Position numbers and translations under genes: made by a program. Positions 1 through 8,721 of a stretch of DNA of 64,000 nucleotides are shown here, in pieces. Every line of letters starts with the position of its first letter. Position 1 is the stretch's first letter. The notes below the pieces were generated by a model, which saw nothing but the letters and a program-made list of their open reading frames with translations, made no database searches and was not told the origin of the DNA. The DNA is from CAWCWK01 sp963842125 (GTDB taxonomy: Bacteria > Pseudomonadota > Alphaproteobacteria > Rhizobiales > CAWCWK01): the NCBI GenBank assembly GCA_963842125.1, contig CAWJFE010000005.1, positions 1,178,001-1,242,000 on the forward strand, in the 5' to 3' direction.

Positions 1-2664
1 GCCGAGATCGTCGGCTGCGGTTTCCGGCATCTCGACGGTCGGCTCCTGCGGTACGGGCGCCGGATCGTCGGGATCGCCGACCACCGGCACGGCATCGCCC
101 GCCTCGACCATCATGCCTTGAGCTTCGATCTCCTCGACGGTCTCGATATCGACGACCGTATCGTCGATCGACACGTCGCCCATACCGTCGTCCGGCCCGA
201 CGATCTCGGAAGCGACGTCGCCGTCAGGCTGCATGTCGTTGCCGTCCGTCGAGGGCGTCGCGACGGCTTCGTCGTAGCCCTTCTCGTCCGCGCTTCGTGC
301 GTCACCGTTGGCGGCAGACACCTCGTCGTTTCCGTCCTCGTCCCGCTTCCGATTGCGCCGGCCGCCACGACGGCCGCGACGACGCCGACGGCCGTCCGCA
401 TCACCATTCTCGTCGGCGGGGTCGGTGTCCTCGCTGGCCGTAGCGGCCTTTTCTTCGGGCTCCTCGGCAGAGGCGGCTTCGGGCCTGGCCTCGGTATCAA
501 CCTCGTCGGACGTAGTCGCTTCCTCGCCATCGCGCGAGCGCCCGCCACGTCTGCGCCTGCGGCGGCCACGCCGCTTGCGGTCTCCGTTCTCGTCTTCATC
601 CGCCTCGGGTTCGGCTTCGCGAGCGCGGGGAGCGGGGGCCTCTTCCTCCTCGATCTCTTCGACATCTTCGATGACGGCGTCTTCGATCTCGGGAGCGCCA
701 GCCTGTATCGGAGCGGCTGCGACTGGCTTCGGCCGCGTCGTCGGGTCGGCCCGCTCGCCCCGGTCGATCGCGAAGCCAGAACCTTCCAGCGACTCGTCGG
801 CCTCGATCCGTATGTTGACGCCATGCCGCTCTTCGATGGCGGCAAGGTGATCGCGCTTCTGGTTGAAGATGTAGAGCGCGATGTCGGTCCGGGTGCGGAC
901 GATGACGTCGTGGCTCGCATCGTTCGTCAGGTGGTCATCGACGGCGCGAAGCAAATGGAGCGCGGACGAACCGTCGGAGCGGACCATGCCGGAGCCCGTG
1001 CAATGCGGACAGATGACGCTCGATCCCTCCACGACGCCCGTGCGAATGCGCTGGCGCGACATCTCGAGAAGGCCGAACGCGCTGATGTGGCCGACCTGAA
1101 TGCGAGCCCGGTCGGTCTTCAGGCAGTCCTTCATCTTCTTCTCGACGGCGCGGTTGTTCCGCTTCTCATCCATGTCGATGAAGTCGATGACGATGAGGCC
1201 GGCGAGATCGCGCAGACGAAGCTGGCGGGCGACCTCCTCGGCGGCCTCCAGGTTCGTTTTGGTCGCCGTGTCCTCGATATTGTGCTCGCGCGTCGACTTG
1301 CCCGAGTTCACATCGATGGCGACCAGCGCCTCGGTCTGGTTGATGACAAGGTAGCCGCCCGACTTCAGCCGGACCTGCGGATCGAACATCGCGTCGAGCT
1401 GACTCTCGACCCCATGCTTGGCGAAGAGCGGCTGGCGTTCGCGGAAGGGCTGCACGTTCTTGGCATGGCTCGGCATGAGCATGCGCATGAAGTCCTTCGC
1501 CTCGCGGTAGCCTTCCTCGCCCTCGACGAGGATCTCGTCGACATCGCGGGTGTAGAGGTCGCGGATCGAGCGCTTGATGAGGTCGCCTTCCTCGTAGACG
1601 AGGGTCGGTGCGTGGCTCTTCAAGGTGAGATCGCGCACGTTCTCCCAAAGGCGGAGCAGGTATTCGTAGTCGCGCTTCACCTCCGTCTTGGTGCGGCTCG
1701 CGCCGGCGGTGCGGACGATGAGGCCCATGCCCTGCGGCACATCGAGATCCTCGGCGACGGTCTTCAGGCGCTTGCGGTCGGACGCGTTGGTGATCTTGCG
1801 GGAGATGCCGCCGCCACGCGCGGTGTTCGGCATCAGCACGCAGTAGCGGCCGGCGAGGCTCAGATAGGTGGTCAGGGCGGCGCCCTTGTTGCCGCGCTCC
1901 TCCTTGACGACCTGCACGAGGAGGATCTGGCGGCGCTTGATGACCTCCTGGATCTTGTACTGCTTGGCGCGGCGCGGCTTGCGGACGGGAACCTCTTCGA
2001 GCGCATCGTCGTCGCCCATCGCCTCGACGTTCGCGTCGTCGTCGTCATCGTCGTCGTCTTCGAGCGACTCGTCGGCGGGCTCGGAGATCTCCTCGCCGTC
2101 GTCCACGACCTCAAGTGCCTGCGAGGTCGTCGGCTCGTCGTCGGGAGACCCGTCTTCGTTGGAAGCGGCGGGCGCCTCGTCGATGTCCGTGGCGGCGGGT
2201 GCCTCGTCAGCGTCCGCTGCCGGCGGGGTGTCGTCCCCCTGCACAGCGTCGTCGGATGGCGTCGCCGCCTCGTCGGACTGCTCGTCGGTCTCTTCGCTCT
2301 TCTTCGATTTGCGCGTGCTGCGGCGACGGCGCGGCTTGGCGTCCATCTCCTCTTCGGCGCGGCGCGCCTCTTCCTGATCGCGCAGTTCTTCCTCGATCAA
2401 CGCCTGCCGGTCGGCATGCGGGACCTGATAATAGTCCGGGTGGATTTCGTTGAAAGCGAGGAAGCCGTGGCGGTTGCCGCCATATTCGATGAACGCTGCC
2501 TGGAGCGACGGTTCTACGCGGGTGACCTTTGCGAGGTAGATATTGCCGCGGAGCGGGCGCCGGCTGGCCGACTCGAAATCGAATTCCTCGACCTTGTTGC
2601 CGCGAGTGAGGACGACGCGCGTCTCCTCGGGATGGGCGGCGTCGATAAGCATCTTGTTGGACAT
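1..2664 (-). CDS. rne: Ribonuclease E (partial, C-terminal end outside window)
   Basis: Endoribonuclease that starts mRNA decay and processes rRNA and tRNA precursors. The leftward frame is open for 888 codons from the ATG at 2664 and runs off the left edge. An S1 RNA-binding domain starts near residue 38 and is split by a very acidic, low-complexity insert at about residues 85-232, which includes a run of eight Asp. The DNase I-like catalytic core carries the IDVNSGKS and LIVIDFIDM motifs, expected to hold the metal-binding Asp residues. The Zn-link CPHC follows at about 1010-1000. The C-terminal part is disordered, with two Arg-rich blocks (about 535-590 and 346-397) between acidic stretches, as in degradosome scaffold regions. 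AGGA lies just upstream of the ATG. The neighbour order rne-amiC-mrcA is typical of Hyphomicrobiales. Confidence 0.97.
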   Translation of the reverse strand, partial: MSNKMLIDAAHPEETRVVLTRGNKVEEFDFESASRRPLRGNIYLAKVTRVEPSLQAAFIEYGGNRHGFLAFNEIHPDYYQVPHADRQALIEEELRDQEEARRAEEEMDAKPRRRRSTRKSKKSEETDEQSDEAATPSDDAVQGDDTPPAADADEAPAATDIDEAPAASNEDGSPDDEPTTSQALEVVDDGEEISEPADESLEDDDDDDDDANVEAMGDDDALEEVPVRKPRRAKQYKIQEVIKRRQILLVQVVKEERGNKGAALTTYLSLAGRYCVLMPNTARGGGISRKITNASDRKRLKTVAEDLDVPQGMGLIVRTAGASRTKTEVKRDYEYLLRLWENVRDLTLKSHAPTLVYEEGDLIKRSIRDLYTRDVDEILVEGEEGYREAKDFMRMLMPSHAKNVQPFRERQPLFAKHGVESQLDAMFDPQVRLKSGGYLVINQTEALVAIDVNSGKSTREHNIEDTATKTNLEAAEEVARQLRLRDLAGLIVIDFIDMDEKRNNRAVEKKMKDCLKTDRARIQVGHISAFGLLEMSRQRIRTGVVEGSSVICPHCTGSGMVRSDGSSALHLLRAVDDHLTNDASHDVIVRTRTDIALYIFNQKRDHLAAIEERHGVNIRIEADESLEGSGFAIDRGERADPTTRPKPVAAAPIQAGAPEIEDAVIEDVEEIEEEEAPAPRAREAEPEADEDENGDRKRRGRRRRRRGGRSRDGEEATTSDEVDTEARPEAASAEEPEEKAATASEDTDPADENGDADGRRRRRGRRGGRRNRKRDEDGNDEVSAANGDARSADEKGYDEAVATPSTDGNDMQPDGDVASEIVGPDDGMGDVSIDDTVVDIETVEEIEAQGMMVEAGDAVPVVGDPDDPAPVPQEPTVEMPETAADDLG

Positions 2665-3258
2665 GGTAAATCCTGGCCGCGCCGGGCGATGCCCGGCGGC
2701 CCAGACCGCATCGAGAGATGCGCGATCCTTTGAAGAGCCGTCATGCCGACGCCTCCCGACAGGTCACGCGAGATGAAACGATCTGGTCGCGAAGGCTTTC
2801 GAAAGCCGGCGCAGCAGTCTTGAGATGAAAGAAAGGACGTCCGGGAACGGCGAAGCCCGTGTCCGTGTGCGTCGCCAGCCGCGAAAACGCGGCTCGACGC
2901 AACTGCGGACGCAGGAAACTTAACACAACGCCGACCTCCCAGGGTCATGGATGGCGATGCCGGGACGGGCCGCCTTCTCGCGTATCGTCCCACATCGGAA
3001 ATGCGCTCTCAGAGCCTGAACCGGCAAAGCGGTCGGGTGAGCCGGGCACGAAACGTGTCGCGCCCGCACCAGCAAGTCGCTCGTCGGTCGGCAGAGGGAA
3101 CCTTTGTTCCCCGCACCGAACATTCATGTAGCGATGCCCGTGGCATCTTGGCAAGACTTTTCGGGCCGCGTTGCCCGGAAGCCACAACTTTTCGTTCTTC
3201 GATCGGCACCTACGGCACCTTATGGTGCGAGGACACATTAACCGGTCATTGACTCTGT
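2665..3258. promoter_or_regulatory. Divergent rne/amiC intergenic region with structured rne leader
   Basis: This 594-bp gene-free stretch separates divergent rne and amiC, and no convincing coding sequence was seen. On the rne side, three inverted repeats lie within about 230 bases of the rne start. At 2675-2701 an 11-bp stem with a 2-base bulge sits directly before the ribosome binding site. At 2794-2807 there is a GGCTTTC/GAAAGCC palindrome. At 2877-2894 AGCCGCG and CGCGGCT flank an AAAA loop. A long structured rne leader that mediates autoregulation by RNase E is known in E. coli; a similar role here is inference. No convincing -35/-10 pair was found. Confidence 0.45.
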
Positions 3259-3282
3259 GTGGGCAAGATGAGGGCTGGTTTG

Positions 3283-4590
3283 ATGCGACGTGTGCGGGGG
3301 CAGCGCGTCTCGGATGTGAGACGTATGAGAACCTTGGTCGGAGTCTGCCTCGTCGTACTGATCGCCATAGGCATGGGCGGGCTCGCCATGCCGCATCTCC
3401 GCGCCGACGACCATGCCTCCATCATCTACGACGCCCGCCTCAGCGGCGACGGAATCGAAACCCGCCTAGAACTCGACATGACGACCGAGGCCGCCGCGAC
3501 CGCCTTCGTGCTGACCGGGCCGAACCGGGTGGTCATCGACATGGCCGATGTCGGCTTCGCACTCCGGCCGGAAGACCACGGCACGGGGCAGGGTCTCGTT
3601 CGTGCCTACCGTTTCGGGCTCCTCGGCGAAGGCCGCTCGCGCATCGTCGCGGATCTGACGAGCCCCGTAAAGATCGTCTCGCAGGACACCGTTCCGATCG
3701 CGGAGGGGCAGCGCATGACGCTCGTTCTTCGGCAGGCCGATCTCGATTCGGTCCTCAACAGCGTGGCTTCCGTGCCGTTCCCGCCGATCCAACGTGTCTC
3801 CATCAATACTCCGGCCATGGCGCCGAAGACGGACCGGGCGGAAGGCGCCATCGCGATCCCCGGCGCGGCGGCGTCCTCGGGTCCTATCGTCGTGGTGATC
3901 GATCCCGGTCACGGCGGCATCGACTCTGGCGCGACGAGCCGATCTGGCGCGCTCGAGAAGGACGTCGTCCTCGAATTCAGCCGGACCCTGCGGGATGCCC
4001 TCAACGCCACACCGCGCTTCGAGGCCGTTCTGACGCGTGACGACGATCGGTTCATCCCGCTCGGTGAACGCGTCGCGTTCGCGCGAGAGCAGGGCGCGCG
4101 CCTTTTCATCTCCGTCCATGCCGACGCGGTGAAGGAAGACTATGTGCGCGGCGCCACCGTCTACACGCTGTCGGAGCGCGCATCGGACGCACGGGCGGCC
4201 GCCCTGGCGAGCAAGGAGAACCGCGTCGACATGCTCGCCGGCCTTACGCTCGACAACGACGATCAGGACGTCGCCGACATCCTCATCGACCTCGCGCGCC
4301 GAGAGACGAAGAACTTCTCCATCCTCGCCGCCCGCACGCTGGTCGGAGAGCTTCGCGGGGCCACACGCCTCAACAAGAACCCCATCCGTTCCGCCGGCTT
4401 CAAGGTCCTGCGGGCGCCCGACGTGCCGTCCGTCCTTCTCGAACTCGGCTACCTGTCCAACGAGGACGACGCCGACAGCTTCGGGGACGATGATTGGCGC
4501 GCGCGGACCACGACGCGCGTCGTTGCGGCCGTGGAAGCCTATTTCTCGACGCGGGGTGTCGTTGCCGCTTCACCTCCCGTTCAGCGTTAA
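3283..4590 (+). CDS. amiC: N-acetylmuramoyl-L-alanine amidase (AMIN + Amidase_3)
   Basis: Periplasmic zinc amidase that cuts the peptide stem from N-acetylmuramic acid during cell separation. An N-terminal hydrophobic signal segment is followed by an AMIN-like beta domain and then the Amidase_3 catalytic domain. The catalytic domain shows VVIDPGHGGIDSGA (Zn His), the Glu in LEKDVVLEF, FISVHADA (Zn His) and LLELGYLSNEDD (catalytic Glu). In-frame starts exist at 3259 (GTG), 3268, 3283 and 3325. I chose 3283 because AGGG lies a few bases upstream; the choice changes only the residues before the signal segment. It is followed by mrcA, so the two neighbours would act on the same polymer. Confidence 0.93.
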   Translation: MRRVRGQRVSDVRRMRTLVGVCLVVLIAIGMGGLAMPHLRADDHASIIYDARLSGDGIETRLELDMTTEAAATAFVLTGPNRVVIDMADVGFALRPEDHGTGQGLVRAYRFGLLGEGRSRIVADLTSPVKIVSQDTVPIAEGQRMTLVLRQADLDSVLNSVASVPFPPIQRVSINTPAMAPKTDRAEGAIAIPGAAASSGPIVVVIDPGHGGIDSGATSRSGALEKDVVLEFSRTLRDALNATPRFEAVLTRDDDRFIPLGERVAFAREQGARLFISVHADAVKEDYVRGATVYTLSERASDARAAALASKENRVDMLAGLTLDNDDQDVADILIDLARRETKNFSILAARTLVGELRGATRLNKNPIRSAGFKVLRAPDVPSVLLELGYLSNEDDADSFGDDDWRARTTTRVVAAVEAYFSTRGVVAASPPVQR

Positions 4591-4724
4591 CGCCATACTT
4601 ATCCCATAAAAGCGGCGGCATCTGCGCGCTCAGTCATCAGGGCGCGCGACCGAGTCGGGCGTCCGGCGTGTTGCGCGTCGGGGTAAGGCGCGTCGCATAC
4701 GATACGAGTTAAGAGGGTTTGCGT

Positions 4725-7159
4725 ATGAAGAAGCGTAAGGCGCCACTGATCCTCCGGATCGCCGGCTACCTCTTCAGCATCGGTACGGTCGCTTTCGTCA
4801 TCGTGGCGGGCGGCGTCGGGTACTACCTCTGGAACCTCACAAAGGACATGCCGGACTACGCGGCGCTCAAGAACTACGAGCCGCCGGTGATGACGCGGAC
4901 CTACGCGTCGGACGGTCAGCTTCTCGCCGAATACGCGACCGAGCGACGGCTCTACATCCCGATCCAGGCGGTGCCGCAACTCGTCATCAACGCGTTCCTC
5001 TCCGCCGAGGACAAGAACTTCTACACGCACCCCGGCGTCGACGTGATGGGCCTCGCCCGCGCGGCCAAGGTCTTCTTCGAGTCGAAGTTCCTCGGCTCCA
5101 ATCAGCGCCTTGTCGGCGGCTCGACCATCACGCAGCAGGTCGCCAAGAACTTCCTCCTCACGTCCGAGCGCTCGATCGACCGCAAGGCGAAGGAGGCCAT
5201 CCTCTCGCTGCGCATCGAGTTCGGCCTATTCGAAGGACCGCATCCTCGAGCTCTATCTCAACGAGATCAATTTCGGCTTTCGCTCCTACGGCATCGCCGC
5301 CGCCGCGCTGAACTATTTCGACAAATCGGTGCATGAGCTGGAGCTGCACGAGGCCGCCTACATGGCCGCGCTCCCCAAGGCGCCGGAGAACTACAACCCC
5401 TATCGCAACCGCGAGGAAGCGCTCATCCGGCGCAACTGGGTCATCGATCGCATGATCGAGAACGGCCATGCGACGCCGGAAGAGGGGCTGGCCGCGAAGG
5501 CGCGAGATCTCAGCGTCAACCCGCGCCCGCTCGGCACCCGCATCGCCGCCGCCGAGTATTTTGCCGAGGAAGTCCGCCGCGAGATCGGCGATCGCTACGG
5601 CGAGGACGCCCTCAACGAAGGTGGCCTGACGATCCGCACGTCGCTCGACCCCAAGATGCAACAGGTCGCCCGCAAGGCGCTCGTCGACGGTCTCGTCGGC
5701 TATGACCGTCGCCGCGGCTATCGTGGTCCCGTCTCGCAGATCGAGCTCGGCAGCGACTGGGGCCTCGACATCGCCAAGATCGACGACCTCGACGATGTCG
5801 AGCCCTGGCGCATGGCCGTCGTGCTGAGCGTGTCGGGCGAAGGCGCGCAAATCGGCCTCCGTCCGCAGTCGCTACGTGGCAATCGCGTGGCCGAAGAGCG
5901 TGAGACCGGCACCATCACGCCCAATGGCGTCAGCTGGACCGGAAAGAGCCTCGGCAACACGCTGAACGTCGGCGATGTCGTCTACGTCTCGCCGCGCGAG
6001 GAAGAGGGCAGCTACACGCTCCAGCAGATCCCCGAGGTCCAGGGCGCGCTGACGGCTATGGACACGAAGACGGGCCGCGTGCTCGCCATGGTCGGCGGGT
6101 TCTCGTTCGATCAGTCGGTCTTCAACCGCGCCACGCAGGCGCAGCGCCAGCCGGGCTCCAGCTTCAAGCCGCTCATCTACGCGGCGGCGCTCGACAATGG
6201 CTATACGCCCTCCAGCATCATCCTCGATGCACCCGTCAGCTTCCCCGACGGTCGGGGCGGCGCCTGGGAGCCGAAGAACTATGGTGGTGGCTCGGCGGGC
6301 CCGTCGACGTTGCGTCGTGGTATCGAGAAGTCGCGCAACCTGATGACGGTGCGCCTCGCGAACGATCTCGGCATGCCGCTTGTGGCTGAATATTCCCGCC
6401 GCTTCGGCGTCTACGACGATCTCTCGCCCGTTCTCGCCATGTCGCTCGGCGCCGGCGAGACGACCGTGCTGAAGATGACGGCGGCTTATGCCACCATCGC
6501 CAATGGCGGCCAAAAGATCACGCCGACGCTCATCGACCGTGTGCAGGATCGCTATGGCAAAACCGTCTACAAGCACGACAACCGCGAGTGCCGAGAGTGT
6601 AGCCTGCCGGACTGGCACCCGCAGGATGAGCCGACCCTGATCGACAATCGCGAATTCGTGCTCGACCCGATGACGGCGTACCAAATTACGTCGATCATGG
6701 AAGGCGTCGTGCAGCGCGGCACGGCGGTGTCCGCGATGGCGGGCGTCGGCCGCCCCGTCGCCGGCAAGACCGGTACGACCAACGACGAGAAGGACGCCTG
6801 GTTCATCGGCTTCACGCCCGATATCGCCGTCGGCGTCTATGTCGGCTTCGATCAGCCCAAGCCCATGGGCCGTGGGTCGACGGGTGGTGGCCTTGCCGCG
6901 CCGATCGTCAACGCCTTTCTCACCGAGGCGCTGGCCGACGTGCCGGCGAAGGAGTTCACCGCGCCCGAAGGCATGAACATCATCCAGGTGGACCTCAACT
7001 CGGGTCGCCCCTCGTCCGGCGGCGGATCGATCGCCGAGGCCTTCAAGCCCGGCATGTTCCCGACCTCGACCTACTCGCTGATCGGCTTCCAGGACTTCGA
7101 CCGCGACGACCCCGGCGGCCCAGCAGGGCGTGACGCTCGGGACGGGCGGCCTCTACTAG
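4725..7159 (+). pseudogene. mrcA: Penicillin-binding protein 1A, reading frame disrupted twice
   Basis: Bifunctional peptidoglycan glycosyltransferase/transpeptidase. The first frame (ATG 4725, preceded by AGAGGG) encodes one membrane helix and the start of the GT51 domain, with SAEDKNFYTHPGVD and GGSTITQQVAKN. It reaches RIEF and then leaves the conserved sequence at about 5223. The next frame (+1) resumes with AYSKDRILELYLNEINFG, so one surplus base at 5220-5226 explains the break. The second frame carries the transpeptidase motifs QPGSSFKP, SRN and AGKTGTTND. Near 7105-7123 another +1 shift would give QQGVTLGTGGLY and a stop at 7157-7159, just before a strong terminator. Without that shift the frame runs through the hairpin and about 100 bases into prfB. 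This is either a real double frameshift or a consensus error; everything else in the gene looks intact. Confidence 0.85.
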
Positions 7160-7180
7160 GTCCGACCGACAGAGACGACA

Positions 7181-7222
7181 GCGAAGGGGAGCCGACGGAT
7201 GCGTCGGCTCCCCTTCGCGTTT
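7181..7222 (+). terminator. Strong hairpin terminator after mrcA
   Basis: A perfect 17-bp stem (7181-7197 with 7202-7218) closes on a GATG loop and is followed by GTTT. It lies 21 bases after the inferred true mrcA stop at 7159 and before the prfB promoter. The short T tract is weaker than in a classical terminator, but the stem is very stable. It is nearly symmetric and could also act on the other strand. Confidence 0.7.
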
Positions 7223-7248
7223 ACAGGCCCGGCGACCCCGCCTATGTG
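7220..7248 (+). promoter_or_regulatory. Putative sigma-70 type promoter of prfB
   Basis: TTTACA at 7220-7225 (-35-like) and TATGTG at 7243-7248 (-10-like) are separated by exactly 17 bases. The pair sits immediately after the mrcA terminator and about 35 bases before the prfB ATG. Inferred from sequence only. Confidence 0.4.
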
Positions 7249-7283
7249 ATGGCCAACGCCCTCGAAGGTCACGGAGCCGTCCT

Positions 7284-8405
7284 ATGCGCGCCGAAGCGCA
7301 GAGACTCGTCGACGACATCACCCAATCGCTGGAGCTCCTGCGCCGTCATCTCGATTGGGACAAGGCGCGCAAGCGCCTCGACGAGCTGAACCACCGGGCC
7401 GAGGACCCCAACCTCTGGAACGACGCCGAGGCCGCGCAGCGCGTCATGCGCGAGCGCCAGCAATTGGAAGGTTCGCTCGGCGCCGTCAGCGAGATAGAAG
7501 CCGGTGTCAGGGACGTGCAGGACCTCATCGAGCTTGGTGAGGCCGAGGACGATCAGGAGATCATAGCCGACGCGGAGGCGACCCTGCGCGACCTCCACGC
7601 CCGGGCTCAGCGTGCGCAGGTCGAAGCACTGCTCTCGGGTGAAGCGGACGGTAACGACACCTATCTGGAAGTCCACGCCGGCGCCGGCGGCACCGAGAGC
7701 CAGGATTGGGCGAACATGTTGCTGCGCATGTACTCCCGCTGGGCGCAGGATCGCGGATACAAGGTCGAGGTCATCGGCGTATCCGAAGGCGAGGAGGCCG
7801 GCATCAAGTCGGCGACACTCCTCATCAAAGGCGACAACGCCTATGGCTGGGCGAAGACCGAATCGGGCGTCCACCGCTTGGTGCGCATCTCGCCTTACGA
7901 CTCCAGCGCGCGCCGCCACACGAGCTTCGCCTCCGTGTGGGTCTTCCCCGTCATCGACGACTCGATCGAGATCGACGTTTCGGAAGCGGATGTGCGGATC
8001 GATACCTATCGCGCGTCCGGCGCGGGTGGTCAGCACGTCAACACCACCGATTCCGCCGTCCGTATCACGCACGAACCTACGGGTATCGTCGTGGCCTGTC
8101 AGGCCGAGCGCTCGCAGCACAAGAATCGCGCCACGGCGTGGTCGATGCTGCGCGCCCGCCTCTACGAGGAAGAACTGAAGAAGCGTGAGGAGGCGGCCAA
8201 TGCCGAGGCCGCATCGAAGACCGATATCGGCTGGGGCCACCAGATCCGTTCCTACGTGCTGCAGCCCTATCAGCTCGTGAAGGACCTGCGCACCAACGTA
8301 GAGAGCACGAACCCGTCCGCCGTTCTGGACGGTGCGCTCGATCCCTTCATGGAAGCGGCGCTTGCGCAACGGGTTGGCGTCGATACCGAGGCGACGGCGT
8401 CCTAG
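7284..8405 (+). CDS. prfB: Peptide chain release factor 2
   Basis: Release factor for UGA and UAA stop codons. The 373-residue product has the expected length. The GGQ motif appears in ASGAGGQHVNTTDSAVR. The stop-codon recognition loop reads SPYDSSARRHTSF, so the usual SPF tripeptide is SPY. At the place where many prfB genes carry the programmed UGA frameshift, the sequence reads RRHLDWD with CTC GAT and no stop, so the frame is continuous and autoregulation by frameshifting is absent. It lies downstream of mrcA, as in other Hyphomicrobiales, and appears to have its own promoter. Confidence 0.97.
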   Translation: MRAEAQRLVDDITQSLELLRRHLDWDKARKRLDELNHRAEDPNLWNDAEAAQRVMRERQQLEGSLGAVSEIEAGVRDVQDLIELGEAEDDQEIIADAEATLRDLHARAQRAQVEALLSGEADGNDTYLEVHAGAGGTESQDWANMLLRMYSRWAQDRGYKVEVIGVSEGEEAGIKSATLLIKGDNAYGWAKTESGVHRLVRISPYDSSARRHTSFASVWVFPVIDDSIEIDVSEADVRIDTYRASGAGGQHVNTTDSAVRITHEPTGIVVACQAERSQHKNRATAWSMLRARLYEEELKKREEAANAEAASKTDIGWGHQIRSYVLQPYQLVKDLRTNVESTNPSAVLDGALDPFMEAALAQRVGVDTEATAS

Positions 8406-8448
8406 CGACGTTCCTGAAGACCTTCGCTCGAGCCTTCGTCCTTTCCTC

Positions 8449-8602
8449 GTCATCCTCTGGCGCCGATCAGAGGATCCAGACCGGCGACGGCATCGCTATG
8501 ATCGATGGAGAACCGTCGCAGAAAGCACGATCGGTCCTGAGATCGAGCGGAGGTTGTACGTCCTGCGCCCCTGGATTCTCGGGTCGGTGCCCGAGAATGA
8601 CG
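8449..8602. repeat. Two inverted 32-bp palindromic repeat units
   Basis: Within the 312-bp gap between prfB and the M23 gene, one unit lies at 8449-8480 and a second, inverted, at 8571-8602. Each is itself a hairpin with an 8-bp stem and 8-base loop: 8453-8460 with 8469-8476, and 8575-8582 with 8591-8598. Aligned in the same orientation, 26 of 32 positions match. Four of the six differences form two compensatory base-pair changes (C-G to T-A and T-A to G-C), so the fold seems conserved. The 90 bases between the units look unstructured. This resembles the BIME/REP-like intergenic palindromes common in alphaproteobacteria. Confidence 0.75.
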
Positions 8603-8651
8603 ACGGGGGGGGTAGAGATTGCTTACCGTACCGATCTTCGATGGAATCACG

Positions 8652-8721
8652 CTAGAGCCGTTCCAGCGGAGGTGCGATAGCACCGCGGTGTAAGGACCGT
8701 GCCAAAAACGAAGCGCTCTAG
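8652..8721. repeat. Element bounded by CTAGAGC/GCTCTAG
   Basis: CTAGAGC at 8652-8658 and its complement GCTCTAG at 8715-8721 bound a 70-bp segment with an internal hairpin GGTGC-GATA-GCACC at 8671-8684. The right arm overlaps the stop codon of the M23 peptidase gene. It lies between two convergent genes and may terminate one or both. Similar CTAGAGC-bounded elements are, to my knowledge, common between rhizobial genes, but no second copy was found in this window. Confidence 0.4.

Noticed and set aside
118..2733. An 871-codon open frame on the plus strand
   Set aside because: It is antisense to RNase E. The minus-strand frame has all RNase E motifs; the plus-strand product is low complexity, from the high GC of the third codon position.
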